From positions 60,778 to 124,777 of the forward strand of contig JAPYXD010000456.1 in assembly GCA_030998225.1 (NCBI GenBank): a DNA stretch of 64,000 nt, written 5' to 3'. Below, one piece after another: positions 54,155 through 64,000 of the stretch (positions are counted from its first letter, which is position 1; every line of letters begins with the position of its first letter). Source of the DNA: Diplolepis rosae (lineage: Eukaryota; Arthropoda; Insecta; Hymenoptera; Diplolepididae). Below the pieces are notes generated by a model. That model had not been told where the DNA came from. It made no database searches and saw only the letters and a program-made list of their open reading frames with translations. The translations under genes were made by a program, and so were the position numbers.

Positions 54155-55584
54155 GTAATGAGTGAATTGATAATTTCATATTATTTAAAGTTTCTGATAA
54201 ATTGTCCTTAGTTTCTTCTTCAATTGGAAGTGCAAAATGGTAGTAGTTTCCTTTTTTAATCTCTTTTGCTATTCCCTTTTGTAAATTTTTAAATTTTGGT
54301 AATGTTTCACGTTTTTCTAAAGTTTTTGATCCGTTGTCGCGAGGAGTTCCATTTGTTGTAACAAAGTATGCATAATTATCTTTTCGCATAGTTAATTGAT
54401 CGCGACATTCAACTAAATTTTTCCTTGTTATAATTTTTTCTGTTTGAGAGTTTATAGGAGGAGGTTCTGGGGGTGGACGATTATAATTATCATGATCTTT
54501 ATCGATTTTTTCACAATTTATTTGAGATCTTCGGTTTAATCTCAAATTTTCTTCAAAATAAGGCTCTTCAAATTCTTCTTCCAATTTTTCTTCTTGGTTT
54601 TCTTCAAACTTCTCTTCAAAATTCTGTTCAAAATTCTTTTTGAAATTTTCGTCAAAATCTTCTTCAAAGTTATCTTCCAAATTTTCTTCATATTTTTCTT
54701 CATCCTTTTATTTCGTGTGTGGTTTCAATGTCGTTGATTTCATCTTCTGAGGTTGAGAAATAATTTTCACTTTCTTCACTTTCAAATTCATTAATATTTT
54801 TTTGCTTTTTGGCATTCTTCTTTTTTCTGTTTCTTGCTTGAGCTTGTTTTAAATAATCTGAATAATCAGGGTCAGAGTCGGAATCTGATTCTACTTTTGT
54901 TCGGCTTCCCATTTGCATATTTATTTCTGGTAATTCGTTTTCAAATATTTGTTTTCTTGGCCTACCTCTCTTTCTTTTTGTTTGAGAGGGAATATTTTTT
55001 AAATAGGTAAGTAGATTTTTTCTTGGCCTACATCGTGATTTTTTCACAAGAGGTTTAGAACAAAAATTTTTGTCTAATTTTTCTTGAGTTTCATTTTGAT
55101 CCACATTTTTTGCTTTTTCTTGCTCTATTCTCTCTTGAGCTCTTGTAGTAATAGTTTTCCATGATAAATTTTCGTATTTTTTGGGAAACATTGGACTTAA
55201 TAAAAATATTGTCATAAAAATAAGTCTTGAAGCCATATTTTTGAATAAATTTGTGTATTTTAAAATATTCTTACCAATCTCACCAAATGATTCTTCACTA
55301 AGGAATTCTTGTAAAAATTCTGGAATTTTTGTGTCAATATTTAATATTTGGGCTTCTGGGATTTCGCTAAAATGATCTACGTCGTCTGGTACCATTCCTG
55401 GATTCAAGTTTTTTCGTTTTAAAGGTCTTACCTTATTTTTAGAGTTTTCTTGTTTATTTCTTGTAAAAGTTTTCTTGGAAATTGTTTTTTCTTGAGAAGT
55501 CATGAAAGTATCATTGTCATCAACTTGTAAATATTTTGATTTTTCCTGGCTATCATCAATAGGGTTTCTTGAGAGCGTCTGCAT
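54132..55584 (-). pseudogene. Pol linker between RNase H and integrase with AT-hooks
   Basis: Two consecutive frames. The first (55,584-54,700) begins in the RNase H tail (LSRNPIDD) and contains two AT-hook-like motifs, KSRCRPRKN (about 55,018-55,045) and KRKRGRPRKQ (about 54,950-54,980), plus an acidic Ser-rich end. The second (54,680-54,132) starts with a Phe/Glu repeat (NFEEKFEENQEE), then PPPEPPP and ECRDQLTMRKDNYAYFV, conserved in the relic at 26,884-27,363. A frame break lies at about 55,575 (apparent 2-base loss in a CTCTC run) and another between the two frames. AT-hooks bind the minor groove of AT-rich DNA; a targeting role is a guess. Confidence 0.65.
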
Positions 55585-57562
55585 TTACATTCATTTTTCC
55601 TGCTTTGTAAATTACATCAAAATCATATTCTGCGAGTTTCAATCTCCAACGTGAAACTCGTGAACAGGGGTCTTTAGAATTTTGAAACCAAACTAGAGGT
55701 TTGTGATCAGTCACTAAAGTACATTTTCTTCCGTACAAATAAGGACGAAAATGAGTTACACAAAATATTATAGCACGAGCTTCTTTTTCATATGTATCAT
55801 ATTTTTTCTCAGTATCACTTAGACTACGTGAAGCATATGCTATTGGTTTATCTTTACCTATTTTACCTTGTGATAAAATACCTCCTATTGCAAATCCTGA
55901 GGCATCTGTTATGAGTATAAAGGGTTGAGAAAAATCAGGTCGTTGTAAAAGTGGTTCTTCACATAACTTTGCTTTTAAAATATCGAAAGCTGCTTGTTGT
56001 TTTTCTGTCCAATTAAAAGGTATATCTTTTTTCAGAAGTTGATTTAAAGGACTTGCAATTTTTGAAAATCCATCAATAAATCGTCTATAATATCCTGCTA
56101 AGCCTAAAAATTGTTTAACATTTTTCTGTGTTTTTGGAATTGGAAAGTTTTTTACAGCTATTATCTTTTTTGGATCTGGACGTACTCCATTTTTATCAAT
56201 TATATGACCCAAATATCCTACTTCAGGTCGTAAAAATTCGCATTTGTCTGGTTGTAAGTGAAGATTTGCTTTTCTAAGTCTTTCTGCTAAATTATTGAAT
56301 TTAATTTCGTGCTCTTCTAGAGTATTTGCATATATAACTATGTCGTCAAGATATACAAAAAGTTCCGTTCCGATTAATCCAGTTAATGTTAAATCCATTA
56401 ATCTCTGAAATGTGGCTGGTGCAGTTTTTAAACCGAAAGGCATTCTATCGAATTCGTAATGACCGTGAGGTGTGGAAAATGCGGTTTTATGAGAGTCTTT
56501 TGGGTCCATTTTTATATGGTGAAAACCGGTAGCTAAATCAAACACTGAAAAATATTTTGCTGATCCTAGAGAATCAAGTATATCGTTTATATTAGGTAAA
56601 GGATACGAATCGCCAATTGTTTTTTTATTTAATTTACGAAAATCAAGAACCATTCTCCATTTTATTTTTCCTTGGGAATCAGGTTTTTTAGGAACTATCC
56701 ACACTGGAGTGTTATATGGTGATTGTGAGGGCTTGATTATTTTATTTTTTAATAATTCATCGACTTGTCTTGTAATTTCTTCCTTGTGAACTGGGGGAAA
56801 TCTATATTGTCTTGAAAAAATTGGAGCGTCATCTACAGTAGGAATTGAATGTTGTAATACATTAGTAGCTTCAAGTGGTTCTCCTGGGATATTAAATCTG
56901 TCTGCATTATTTTTAATTAATTTTTCTACATGTTCATATTCATCTTGATTCAAGTGGTCTAATCGAAGAAGTTTTTTAATACATTCTACTCTGTCTTCGT
57001 CTGTTACATTATAAAATTTGCATGAGTTAATTAGAGAATTGTCAGTTTTTAAAAAGTTATTTAATATTTTACTTGATAAATCTTCGTTATTTGTTTGTTT
57101 TAAATTAATTAAATTTTCAATTTGTTTATAACATTCTTGTTCTTCAAAGTCTTCTAAATTAACTAATGGAACGGATAATGTAATTGGGATTTCATTTGTG
57201 TTTGCAAATTTTAAATAAGCTTTTCCTCTGTGGTTTTTTACAACTGCGTCACCTACGTAGACGCCATCTTGGATATGTAATCGAGGTACATACGCTTCAC
57301 TCTTTTCTGTATTTTTTATATTAACATAAAATGTTGTAACTGTTCGAGCTGGAATCGTAAATGTATTGGCAGATTTAAAAGGGTAACAGTGGTTCTCAAT
57401 TTCTAAGCATTTTGAAGTATAGTTTATATTCACACTATTATCTTGAAAAAATTCTGATCCTAATACTCCATCTTCTTCTACTGGGACTTCATTGGGAATA
57501 ATGTTAAATATCGTTGGATAACCAAAAATGTTTATTTTTACCTGTCCTAACGTGTAAAGTGG
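55556..57562 (-). pseudogene. Gypsy pol: protease end, reverse transcriptase, RNase H
   Basis: From the edge of the MITE the frame gives the protease C-terminus (VLGSEFF), then RT with WRMVLDFRKLN, DLATGFHHI, FGLKTAPATFQRLMD and the catalytic YLDDIVIY (about 56,334-56,357), then RNase H with TDASGFAIGG and TDHKPLVW. These are complete and typical of the Ty3/Gypsy group. The frame ends at 55,556 by a small deletion just where RNase H joins the linker. RT copies RNA to DNA and RNase H removes the RNA strand. Confidence 0.9.
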
Positions 57563-57564
57563 TA

Positions 57565-58741
57565 GGGTAAATGTGCCAATTACTGCGGGTCGAAAATCAA
57601 GACGGCTTTTAAAGTTAAAAAAAAGATTTTGAGATGAAAAAGTCGTCGCGAATTAATTTTTAAAGCAGTATTTGTTATTAAGTAAGTAGCATGCAGTCCT
57701 TAAACCCTGAAAAGAAACCAGATTTACTTAAAAAATGCGAATATAAAAAAAATGTTCCATGTAGGTATTACTGCGGGTTTGCATGAATTACTGCGCACCA
57801 ATTACTGCGGAATCCCCAATTACTGCGCTCCAACTACTGCGGAAACCTAAATTTCTGCGCGCGTAATACTGCGATATTATTTTGAGTGAACTTACAATTA
57901 ATTTAGGAGTGTTGAACATTTTATTTAATCTCAATTATAAAAAGTAAACACGACGAACCATTCGTAACAAATTAAGATTAATAATTTTATTAATTTTATT
58001 TAATTTAACTTAAAATTATATCACTTGAGTTCCTCTTGCATCTTTAGTAACGATTAAGGAGTGTTGAACATTTTATTTAAACTAAATTATAAAAAGTGAA
58101 CATGAAGCATTTTTAACAAATTAAGATTAAATAATATTATAAGTCTTATTTCATTTACCTTAAAATTATATTACTTGACTTCCTCTTGCCTCATTAGCAA
58201 CGATTTTGGAGTTTTCAACATTTTGTTTAATCTCAATTATAAAAAGTAAGCATAACGAAGCATTTGTAATAAATTGAAAGGTTATGCAGTGCCGCCTGAC
58301 AGATCGCAGTAATTCATACACCTATGAAAATCATGTACCAAATACTGTTATGGTAAAAAAATGATTAAAAAACGTATTTTTTGTTATTTTGCATAAATAT
58401 TTAGAAAAATAAGATATTTAATTTGCAAAAAATAATATCACAATAAATATTTTATTTTCAGAAACGGAATTATAACAAGTTTTTCAGAACGTGTTCATGG
58501 CCTGTCAACAAATCTAAGCATTAAAACTATGGGAATCGGGAACATGAGAGTTTCAAATTGCAATCAATTAGCTACAAATATCGTAACTATTGATAATTCG
58601 TTGATACTTATTATGCTTGGATTAGAAATTAATTGTTTTTAATTGTTCTGTAGCGTTATATATCTTTAAAACATTGTATATCATTAGTTTTATTTGGAAC
58701 CGCAGTAACTGGGGCATCCACAGTAATACCCACACTTACCC
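57565..58741. mobile_element. Non-autonomous DNA transposon in protease (GGGTAAATGTG / TTACTGCGG)
   Basis: Inverted ends GGGTAAATGTG and CACACTTACCC, with further inverted AATTACTGCGG words inside. TA flanks (57,563-57,564 and 58,742-58,743). Several ATTACTGCGG/ACTACTGCGG words cluster near 57,770-57,860 as subterminal repeats, and a TTTATTTAATCTCAATTATAAAAAGT unit repeats three times (57,925, 58,075, 58,230). No coding region. Removing it with one TA leaves the protease frame open. Confidence 0.85.
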
Positions 58742-58743
58742 TA

Positions 58744-59041
58744 AATCATTAATTCCTGTAAGTTTCAATACGTTTTGGCTATTTATGGGTACTTCAGGGT
58801 TGAGAACCTTTTGTTTAATTAAATTTCGAGCAGCACCAGTATCAATCATCATGTGTGTTGGATTTTTTAGACCTTCCGTTGATATTATAATTGGTGGAAT
58901 TGAAGTGGACTTTGAAATATTTATTGTTGTTGTTGTATGATCGTTAGAAGTGGATGCCAGTGGTTTTCGATTTATTCTTTCCTCAGTGCACCCGTGCTGG
59001 GGAGAGCTTTGGAGTTTTCCTGATGAGCTGTTTGTGATTAG
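58744..59041 (-). pseudogene. Protease N-terminal part
   Basis: The frame opens at 59,041, overlapping the gag stop (59,038-59,040) by a few bases in the -1 frame. It contains the aspartic-protease active site MMIDTGAARN (about 58,820-58,850) before the transposon interrupts it at 58,743. It would be made as a Gag-Pol fusion by frameshifting or readthrough; no canonical slippery heptamer is seen at the very short overlap. Confidence 0.75.
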
Positions 59042-60843
59042 TTATTTGGTCGTATCTTGCAGTCTCGCACTAAATGACCGGGTTGTTTACAGTAATTGCA
59101 AATTGTTTCAGTATAATTTGAATTTTGTTGAGTGTTATTATTTTGTAAAAATCTATTTTCATATGGTTTATTTCGATTTTGAAACTGTCCTGAGTTAAAG
59201 TTTTTATACTGTCCTGGATTCAATTGTCTATTAGTATTATTAACATTATTGTTATTATTGTAAAAATTTCTAGGAAAATTATTATTATTGTTGTATCTTT
59301 GTTGTAAAGAATTATTATTATTGTTTCTATAATTGTTATTTCTATTTTGTAAAAAATGATTGTTGTTATTATTAAAGTTATAATTTTTATTTCTTAAAAA
59401 ATTGTTATTTGGAACATTATTGTAATTGTTTTTTGCAAAATTATTATTATTATTACTTCTTTGACCATTGAAATTACTATATCCTTGTTGGTTAGGATGC
59501 AAAAATTTTTTTTGTTTATTGTTAAGAACTGCATCTTGAGCTTTACTTAAATGAAAATATTTTTCAGTTGTGTGACCTGGTTTTTTACAAATTAAACAAA
59601 TAGTTTTATTTTCAAGTGCTACGTTGAATCGGGTGGTTTTATTATTTTTATTATTATTAGTTGATTCTTCGGTTTTTAAATAATCAGTATTTTTATTTCT
59701 TCGCAGTGCAGAACTTGCAGCCAATCTTCGTTCTATGTCTATCGTATCATTAATTACTTCCTTAAATGTGTCCTTTTCTTCCACACAAATTTCTAAATCA
59801 GGACGCAAACCGCGTATAAAACATTGAATTACATCTCTTTCTAAATTTTGTTTAAAAGCATTATCTACCTGACCGTCATTATTAAGTCTGTGAGCATCTT
59901 CTATTCTATCAGCAATTTCTTTAATTCTAGCAGCATAGGAAAGGACATTTTCTCTTTCCCACATAAATGTATTACCTAATTCTCCCTGCAATTGATATAC
60001 GCTTTTCGCAGGGGCATATACTCTTTTCAATTTTTCTATTAATTCCTCTATTGTTGCATACGTTGACCCAAAAATACATTTTCGTGCCTCACCAGACAAT
60101 TTACCTCTCAATAGACGTGCAAGATTTTCTTGGGCAGCAGGTGTCGGCAGCATTGCCTTTGCTTCCATGCAACCCTCAATAAAATGGGACAATGGGAGGT
60201 TACTTCCGTCGAACAAAGGGACCACCTCTAGCGCGTCGCGTAAGGATACCTGCTGGCTGTTAGGTATGGCTACGGCCATCTCTTCGTTGCTTACTATTAC
60301 GGGATTATCCTGATTTATGACTTCTGTATCGCTTTTGTCGTCGTCGCTATCGTTGTTACTAATTAGAGAGTCGCGTGCCAATGAGGTTTTCAATTTTTCA
60401 TTCAAAGTTCTTTTTTCTATTGTTATTACCGTTGAGCTTAGCAAATTAGATCCGTCAAAATAAGATAACTCGTTCGTTAAAGTTTGATCTTGATTACTAG
60501 ATCCTGTCACAATGCTCAAATCTGTACAGAAACTTGAATGAAATCCGCTAGTATTACTAGAATTTTCACTTGATATGGTTTGATCATTAATTAGAGTCTT
60601 GTCGAAACATGAATCGTCTAGCTGAAGAGTGTTATCTAATTCTTGTTCAGCAGAAAAAGTGTTTGAAATATCCTTGTATTTATTATAATCGACTAAATTT
60701 TCTTTGATTTTACCTGATCTTTTTAGTTTCAAGGAATCTATTTGATTCTGATCGACAATTTTTGCGAGTTGATTGTCTTGTTTTGCTTTACTACGCGTAA
60801 TAACTTTTTGGGCGGATTCTACAGGGGTATTTGAATTTGACAT
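59038..60843 (-). CDS. Gag polyprotein
   Basis: 601 residues, intact. An acidic/Ser-rich N-terminal third precedes the retrotransposon gag core (about residues 195-375, with VPLFDGSNLPLSHFIEGC, LLRGKLSGEARKC, LKRVYAPAKSVYQLQGEL). Two knuckle-type zinc sites follow: CLICKKPGHTTEKYF, whose last Cys is Tyr, and a complete CNYCKQPGHLVRDC at the very end, separated by an Asn-rich tract. Gag builds the particle and packages RNA. The long Asn run (about 59,230-59,480) may be repeat-expanded. It is the only large ORF of the element without a visible break. Confidence 0.9.
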   Translation of the reverse strand: MSNSNTPVESAQKVITRSKAKQDNQLAKIVDQNQIDSLKLKRSGKIKENLVDYNKYKDISNTFSAEQELDNTLQLDDSCFDKTLINDQTISSENSSNTSGFHSSFCTDLSIVTGSSNQDQTLTNELSYFDGSNLLSSTVITIEKRTLNEKLKTSLARDSLISNNDSDDDKSDTEVINQDNPVIVSNEEMAVAIPNSQQVSLRDALEVVPLFDGSNLPLSHFIEGCMEAKAMLPTPAAQENLARLLRGKLSGEARKCIFGSTYATIEELIEKLKRVYAPAKSVYQLQGELGNTFMWERENVLSYAARIKEIADRIEDAHRLNNDGQVDNAFKQNLERDVIQCFIRGLRPDLEICVEEKDTFKEVINDTIDIERRLAASSALRRNKNTDYLKTEESTNNNKNNKTTRFNVALENKTICLICKKPGHTTEKYFHLSKAQDAVLNNKQKKFLHPNQQGYSNFNGQRSNNNNNFAKNNYNNVPNNNFLRNKNYNFNNNNNHFLQNRNNNYRNNNNNSLQQRYNNNNNFPRNFYNNNNNVNNTNRQLNPGQYKNFNSGQFQNRNKPYENRFLQNNNTQQNSNYTETICNYCKQPGHLVRDCKIRPNN

Positions 60844-61825
60844 TGAGTCATTTTAAATTTACAGTTTCTTTTTATTGAGCGCTATCTTAGATTATTTATT
60901 GTTAATTATCGATTGCTTATAACAATTTAAAAAACTACATGTAAAATTTTGTTTGTAAATAAAGTGAAATTAGTAAAAATATAATTTTAATTTATAAAAA
61001 TTCAAAAAAAAATTATAATAATAATTCCAATATATAATTTAATTATTTTTATTCGTTTATAACAATAATTAATATTTTTAAAAATATTTAAAATTATAAT
61101 GTTAAATAATACATTTCTTAAAATTATAACAATATATATATATATATATATTTTGTACCAACCACGTGCGTCTTATAAATTATAATGATCTATTTTATTA
61201 ATTTATTGAATTATAAATTGTTTTTTTAAATAAATAAAATTGTTTATAACAAGGATCAGATAAGATTCGAGTTATGCACAATTTATTTTTCTCTAGACTG
61301 GACAAGTTAGGCTCAAGCTCAGATCCTTGGACAATCTTTGCAAATAAAAATATTCTGTTCCTTAACAGAGTTAAAATTAAAGTTATAAACAATACAATCA
61401 CAAGCACTTCGAACTTTGCCCTACCCAATGATCATAATCAATGGTGACCGTTCAACGTACCCAAAAGGGACTTATACTCTCGTGTGCTGTTTTTTTTGTT
61501 TGTTTTAACTTAAATCAAAACTTAGTTAACAAATTAGAATAATTTTTTAAATAAGATAAGTTACTTAATCACTTAGGTTAGCCTCAAGGTCAGATCCCTG
61601 CGTGATTTTTCAAACGTATTTTATTTTATACAATTTATATAAATTATAAAATTTCAAAGAAATGATTTGATTATTAAATCATTAAGGTTAGCCTCAAGGT
61701 CAAATCCCTTTGTGATCTAACAAATCTATTTTATTGAAATTTCAAGTTACAAGTTGAAATAATATTTCATAATCATTTATTTATTCACTAGAAATAATCA
61801 ATGTGTTAATTTTCAATTGACTTGT
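60844..61825 (-). promoter_or_regulatory. 5' leader of the retroelement
   Basis: Non-coding, about 980 bases between primer site and gag ATG. Three direct copies of a GGTTAGCCTCAAGGTCAGATCC-type motif at about 61,304-61,340 (diverged), 61,576-61,607 and 61,684-61,720, and a (TA)n run at 61,133-61,151. The repeats may be packaging or regulatory elements. Confidence 0.55.
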
Positions 61826-61827
61826 GT

Positions 61828-61845
61828 TTCCCGGCCGATGCACCA
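61828..61845 (-). promoter_or_regulatory. Primer-binding site for tRNA-Gly
   Basis: On the plus strand TTCCCGGCCGATGCACCA reproduces 18 bases of the 3' end (with CCA) of an insect tRNA-Gly(GCC), so the element's RNA is complementary to it. It lies 14 bases inside the 5' LTR edge. Confidence 0.85.
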
Positions 61846-61859
61846 GAAAAAAGGAAGTA

Positions 61860-62689
61860 TGTTACGTCACAAATACGTAAATACTTACTTTGATCGAAGA
61901 TTCCTCGTTTTAAGTTAGGATCGAATGATCCTCGCTTAGGGATGAGGATAAGTCAATGAAAGACACAATAATTATGAAAATAATACAAATTGAATTTATT
62001 TTATTGGTTAAAAGGTCAGAATACACATTCGTTAAGACAATTCTTATATAATGTAGGCACAGGCTGGTTGGTACGTGGGTGAGAAAGAGACAAAGAATAA
62101 AGATAGAGAGAGAGAGAGGTTCGGTACCTTTATGATTCGTAAGTTGTGTTGAGGTTTAATCCACACGGCGGTGAGTTGTAAGTACTGGATCCCCACAGGT
62201 GTATTCCAAGTGTGTGAGAGAGACGGAGTTATAGGCCGCACAGGTATATTCCGTAAAGGGCGGTGATTCAAATTTACGACACTGTTCGAAGATCTTTACA
62301 AGATCTATTCAAGTCTACGATGACTTTTACGACTCCCGAACTTTGATTTTAAATTGTCCCGGTCGAATTTTATTAATCTCAAACTCAGAGATTTTCGAAG
62401 TTAAATTGAAATGCCGCACTGGACTATTGTCGCGAGACCGGTTATAAATCCGAAGGAAAATTTATACGTCGAACTAGACGAAGAATTTACTGACTGCTTT
62501 CTCTTGGTGTGGGCCTCTTTTATATTTTTTCATACAAATTGACGGTCAGCGAAAATCGTGACGTAGTCATATCTTCTTAGAGGAGAAGGGGCCCTATACT
62601 TCCTACCCTACCCTATACCCTACTTCCCCTACTCCCTATACCCCTTTATCGATTTTCTCATAGATTTCTAACTCAAACCAGCCTGTGTT
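61860..62689 (-). repeat. 5' LTR, truncated at its outer edge
   Basis: Nearly identical to 44,845-45,655 with a few substitutions and one short CCCTA-rich insertion. After CCTGTGT (about 62,689) the outer ~40 bases present in the other LTR are replaced by unrelated DNA. Contains AAAGTAAGTATTT on the minus strand (GT at 61,887-61,888), a consensus splice donor ~28 bases from the LTR end. Confidence 0.8.
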
Positions 62690-63640
62690 TTTTTTAAATT
62701 CGCGCCAGCTCGAAAGAGATCGTGCATGTCTTTCGCATGTCTGTTCGCTTTTTTCTAGGTCGGTAATAGTGAAACCTGTCCATATTTAATTTTAAATATG
62801 GTACAGGTTAGGTTTTCAAATGTAATTTTTGAAAAAATATTAAAATTAAAAGTGTCATGTTTTAAAAATATTAGCGAAAGTGGGGCACAATTTTAAACAA
62901 CAGTGAGTGAATTTATTATTCAAACACACAAGTGTAAATAGTTGAAAATTGGAACCAAGTTTGACAGCAAGAAGCTCACCTTTGTAGTGAGTGATAAAAA
63001 TAATAAATTTTAAATAAATAAAGAGCTTTGTTGCTCTAAAAGATTGTTACGGCATGGAGAATGGTAAGATTTTAAATCTCTATGATAAAAAATATTGAAT
63101 ATTTTTTTAATATAAAATTTTCAATTACAACAATATGTTTTAAATTTTCAGAAAAATACCTACTCACTTCAAATGAAGTTAAAAAAAAAAAAATTAAAAA
63201 TTTTTAATTTGACGGGAAATTCAGATAAGTAATTTTTATTTCACTTTAAATGATATTCTTGAAAAGAGACGTTTACTTTGTGAAATGGATTTTTTCTTTT
63301 TCAGGAAGAGTCAAAAATGAAGCAAGTGGGAAAAATAAAGGATTTAAGAACTAAAATTGTGTAGGTATTTATGTTACTTATAAGTTGCAGTAGCAAAAGT
63401 ACATACATAATAATGTAAAAATAGTTTGAAATATCTTAGAAGCTAAACTTTATAATTTATCATTCTGAACAAAATATCAAAACACTAACTGATGTTTATG
63501 TAATCAAATCCTCAATAGCCATTGATTATTGTAAAAATTGTTCCCGGGACTAAAATAAAGGTTTCAAAATTCTGTAAACTGGCTCAGGAGTCTACGTTCA
63601 TTTATTCTGTTAGTTCTTATACTAAAAAGTTGTAAAAAAT
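62690..63640 (+). other. Splice-flanked mini-exons of a possible gene
   Basis: ATGGAGAATG|GTAAGA at about 63,054-63,068 looks like a start exon with donor. TTTTCAG precedes a Lys-rich segment at about 63,152-63,206, and another TTTTTCAG at about 63,305 precedes 50-60 bases ending TAG|GTATTT. Frames are short and broken. Upstream DNA has a GTCGGTAATAG...CCTGTCC promoter-like region but no clear TATA. It may be the start of a degraded gene or of a transposon-borne gene. Confidence 0.3.
63437..63535. repeat. Direct repeat, copy 1
   Basis: AGAAGCTAAACTTTATAATTTATCATT ... CTGATGTTTATGTAATCAAATCCTCAATAGCC matches 63,799-63,895 with differences. Also precedes the mariner-like TTCCCGGGAC word at 63,540. 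Confidence 0.7.
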
Positions 63641-63727
63641 TATTTTAACAAATCTTCAATACTCATAGCGGCCGGTCTAGAGTGGCCAAGTTCCAAATGC
63701 ACACAAAATATCACATAAATCCTTGAC

Positions 63728-64000
63728 TGTAACTAAACTAATTGCTCTAAATTCTTCTAATTTGGTTCTCAAGTAGCTATTCCTGTCTCTCATCAGCTCC
63801 TAAAGCTATACTTTATAATTTGTCATTTTAAAAAAATGTTGATGCCCTCACTGATGTTTATGTAATCAAATCCTAGGTAGGCATTATCATAATTTTTTTT
63901 AAATGACAAATTATAAAGTATAGCTTTAGGAACTGATGAGAGGCAGGAATATCCACTTGAGAACCAAATTAGAAGAATTTAGAGCAATTAGTTTAGTTAC
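63728..64000. repeat. Inverted repeat running off the window
   Basis: Arms 63,728-63,838 and about 63,890-64,000 are reverse complements (GTAACTAAACTAATTGCTCTAAATT and its complement at the last bases). The outer edge may extend past the window end. Confidence 0.85.

Larger units (their letters stand above)
44845..62689 (-). mobile_element. Endogenous-retrovirus-like Ty3/Gypsy element with CARD, env and dsRBD accessory genes
   Basis: Two LTRs in direct orientation, a tRNA-Gly primer site, a polypurine tract and a full gene set on the minus strand. The LTRs differ at only a handful of places by eye, apart from the missing outer ~40 bases of the right one, so insertion (or gene conversion) is recent. 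Pol order RT-RNase H-integrase places it in Ty3/Gypsy. Two smaller transposons are nested in it (57,565-58,741 in protease; 51,236-51,793 in env), which with frameshifts make the copy non-functional. The target duplication cannot be checked because the right LTR end is lost. Confidence 0.85.

Overview
This is AT-rich eukaryotic nuclear DNA made mostly of nested transposable elements, almost certainly from an insect. The insect call rests on mariner elements, an R1-like LINE, a Ty3/Gypsy retrovirus-like element primed by an insect-type tRNA-Gly, a jingchuvirus-type envelope gene, palindromic MITEs and a BEN-domain gene. A hymenopteran is plausible, but the order cannot be fixed from sequence alone. 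I see no bacterial genes, rRNA, intact tRNA gene or CRISPR.

The centrepiece is a minus-strand endogenous-retrovirus-like Gypsy element at 44,845-62,689. In its own reading direction it runs: 5' LTR (truncated), tRNA-Gly primer site, gag, protease, RT, RNase H, an acidic/AT-hook linker, integrase, a small stand-alone CARD protein, a jingchuvirus-like envelope glycoprotein, then a block of small accessory genes and the 3' LTR. At least three accessory genes carry double-stranded-RNA-binding domains (dsRBDs) with zinc knuckles, two are Cys-rich and one is a small membrane protein. Nearly every ORF after integrase starts a few bases downstream of a splice acceptor, and the LTR holds a consensus donor. 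The organisation therefore resembles a complex retrovirus with spliced accessory mRNAs. A CARD-only protein suggests interference with apoptosome/caspase signalling, and the dsRBD proteins suggest interference with RNAi. Both roles are inference. The copy is defective: a TA-flanked MITE in protease, a palindromic MITE in env, and several frameshifts and stops.

Older copies of the same family occupy the left third, in the same orientation and gene order. At 20.3-27.4 kb there is the linker, integrase, CARD, env (split by a 2.6-kb foldback) and the first dsRBD ORF. At 1.9-16.0 kb there is the Cys-rich ORF, split by an R1-like LINE that is itself split by a 4.5-kb hAT-like palindrome; then an intact dsRBD/zinc-knuckle ORF; then a polypurine tract and LTR edge. 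A multi-exon minus-strand BEN-domain gene (16.3-19.7 kb), with MITEs in its introns, lies between the two relics.

The middle (27.5-44.8 kb) holds LTR-like fragments, a 254-bp satellite, two dead mariners, a DIRS-like tyrosine-recombinase relic preceded by small coiled-coil ORFs, a second tRNA-Gly primer-site scar, and a 2.1-kb foldback. The right edge (62.7-64 kb) holds splice-flanked mini-exons and half of another palindrome.

Many single-base frameshifts could be true decay or assembly error. Coordinates of motifs were counted by hand and may be off by a base or two.
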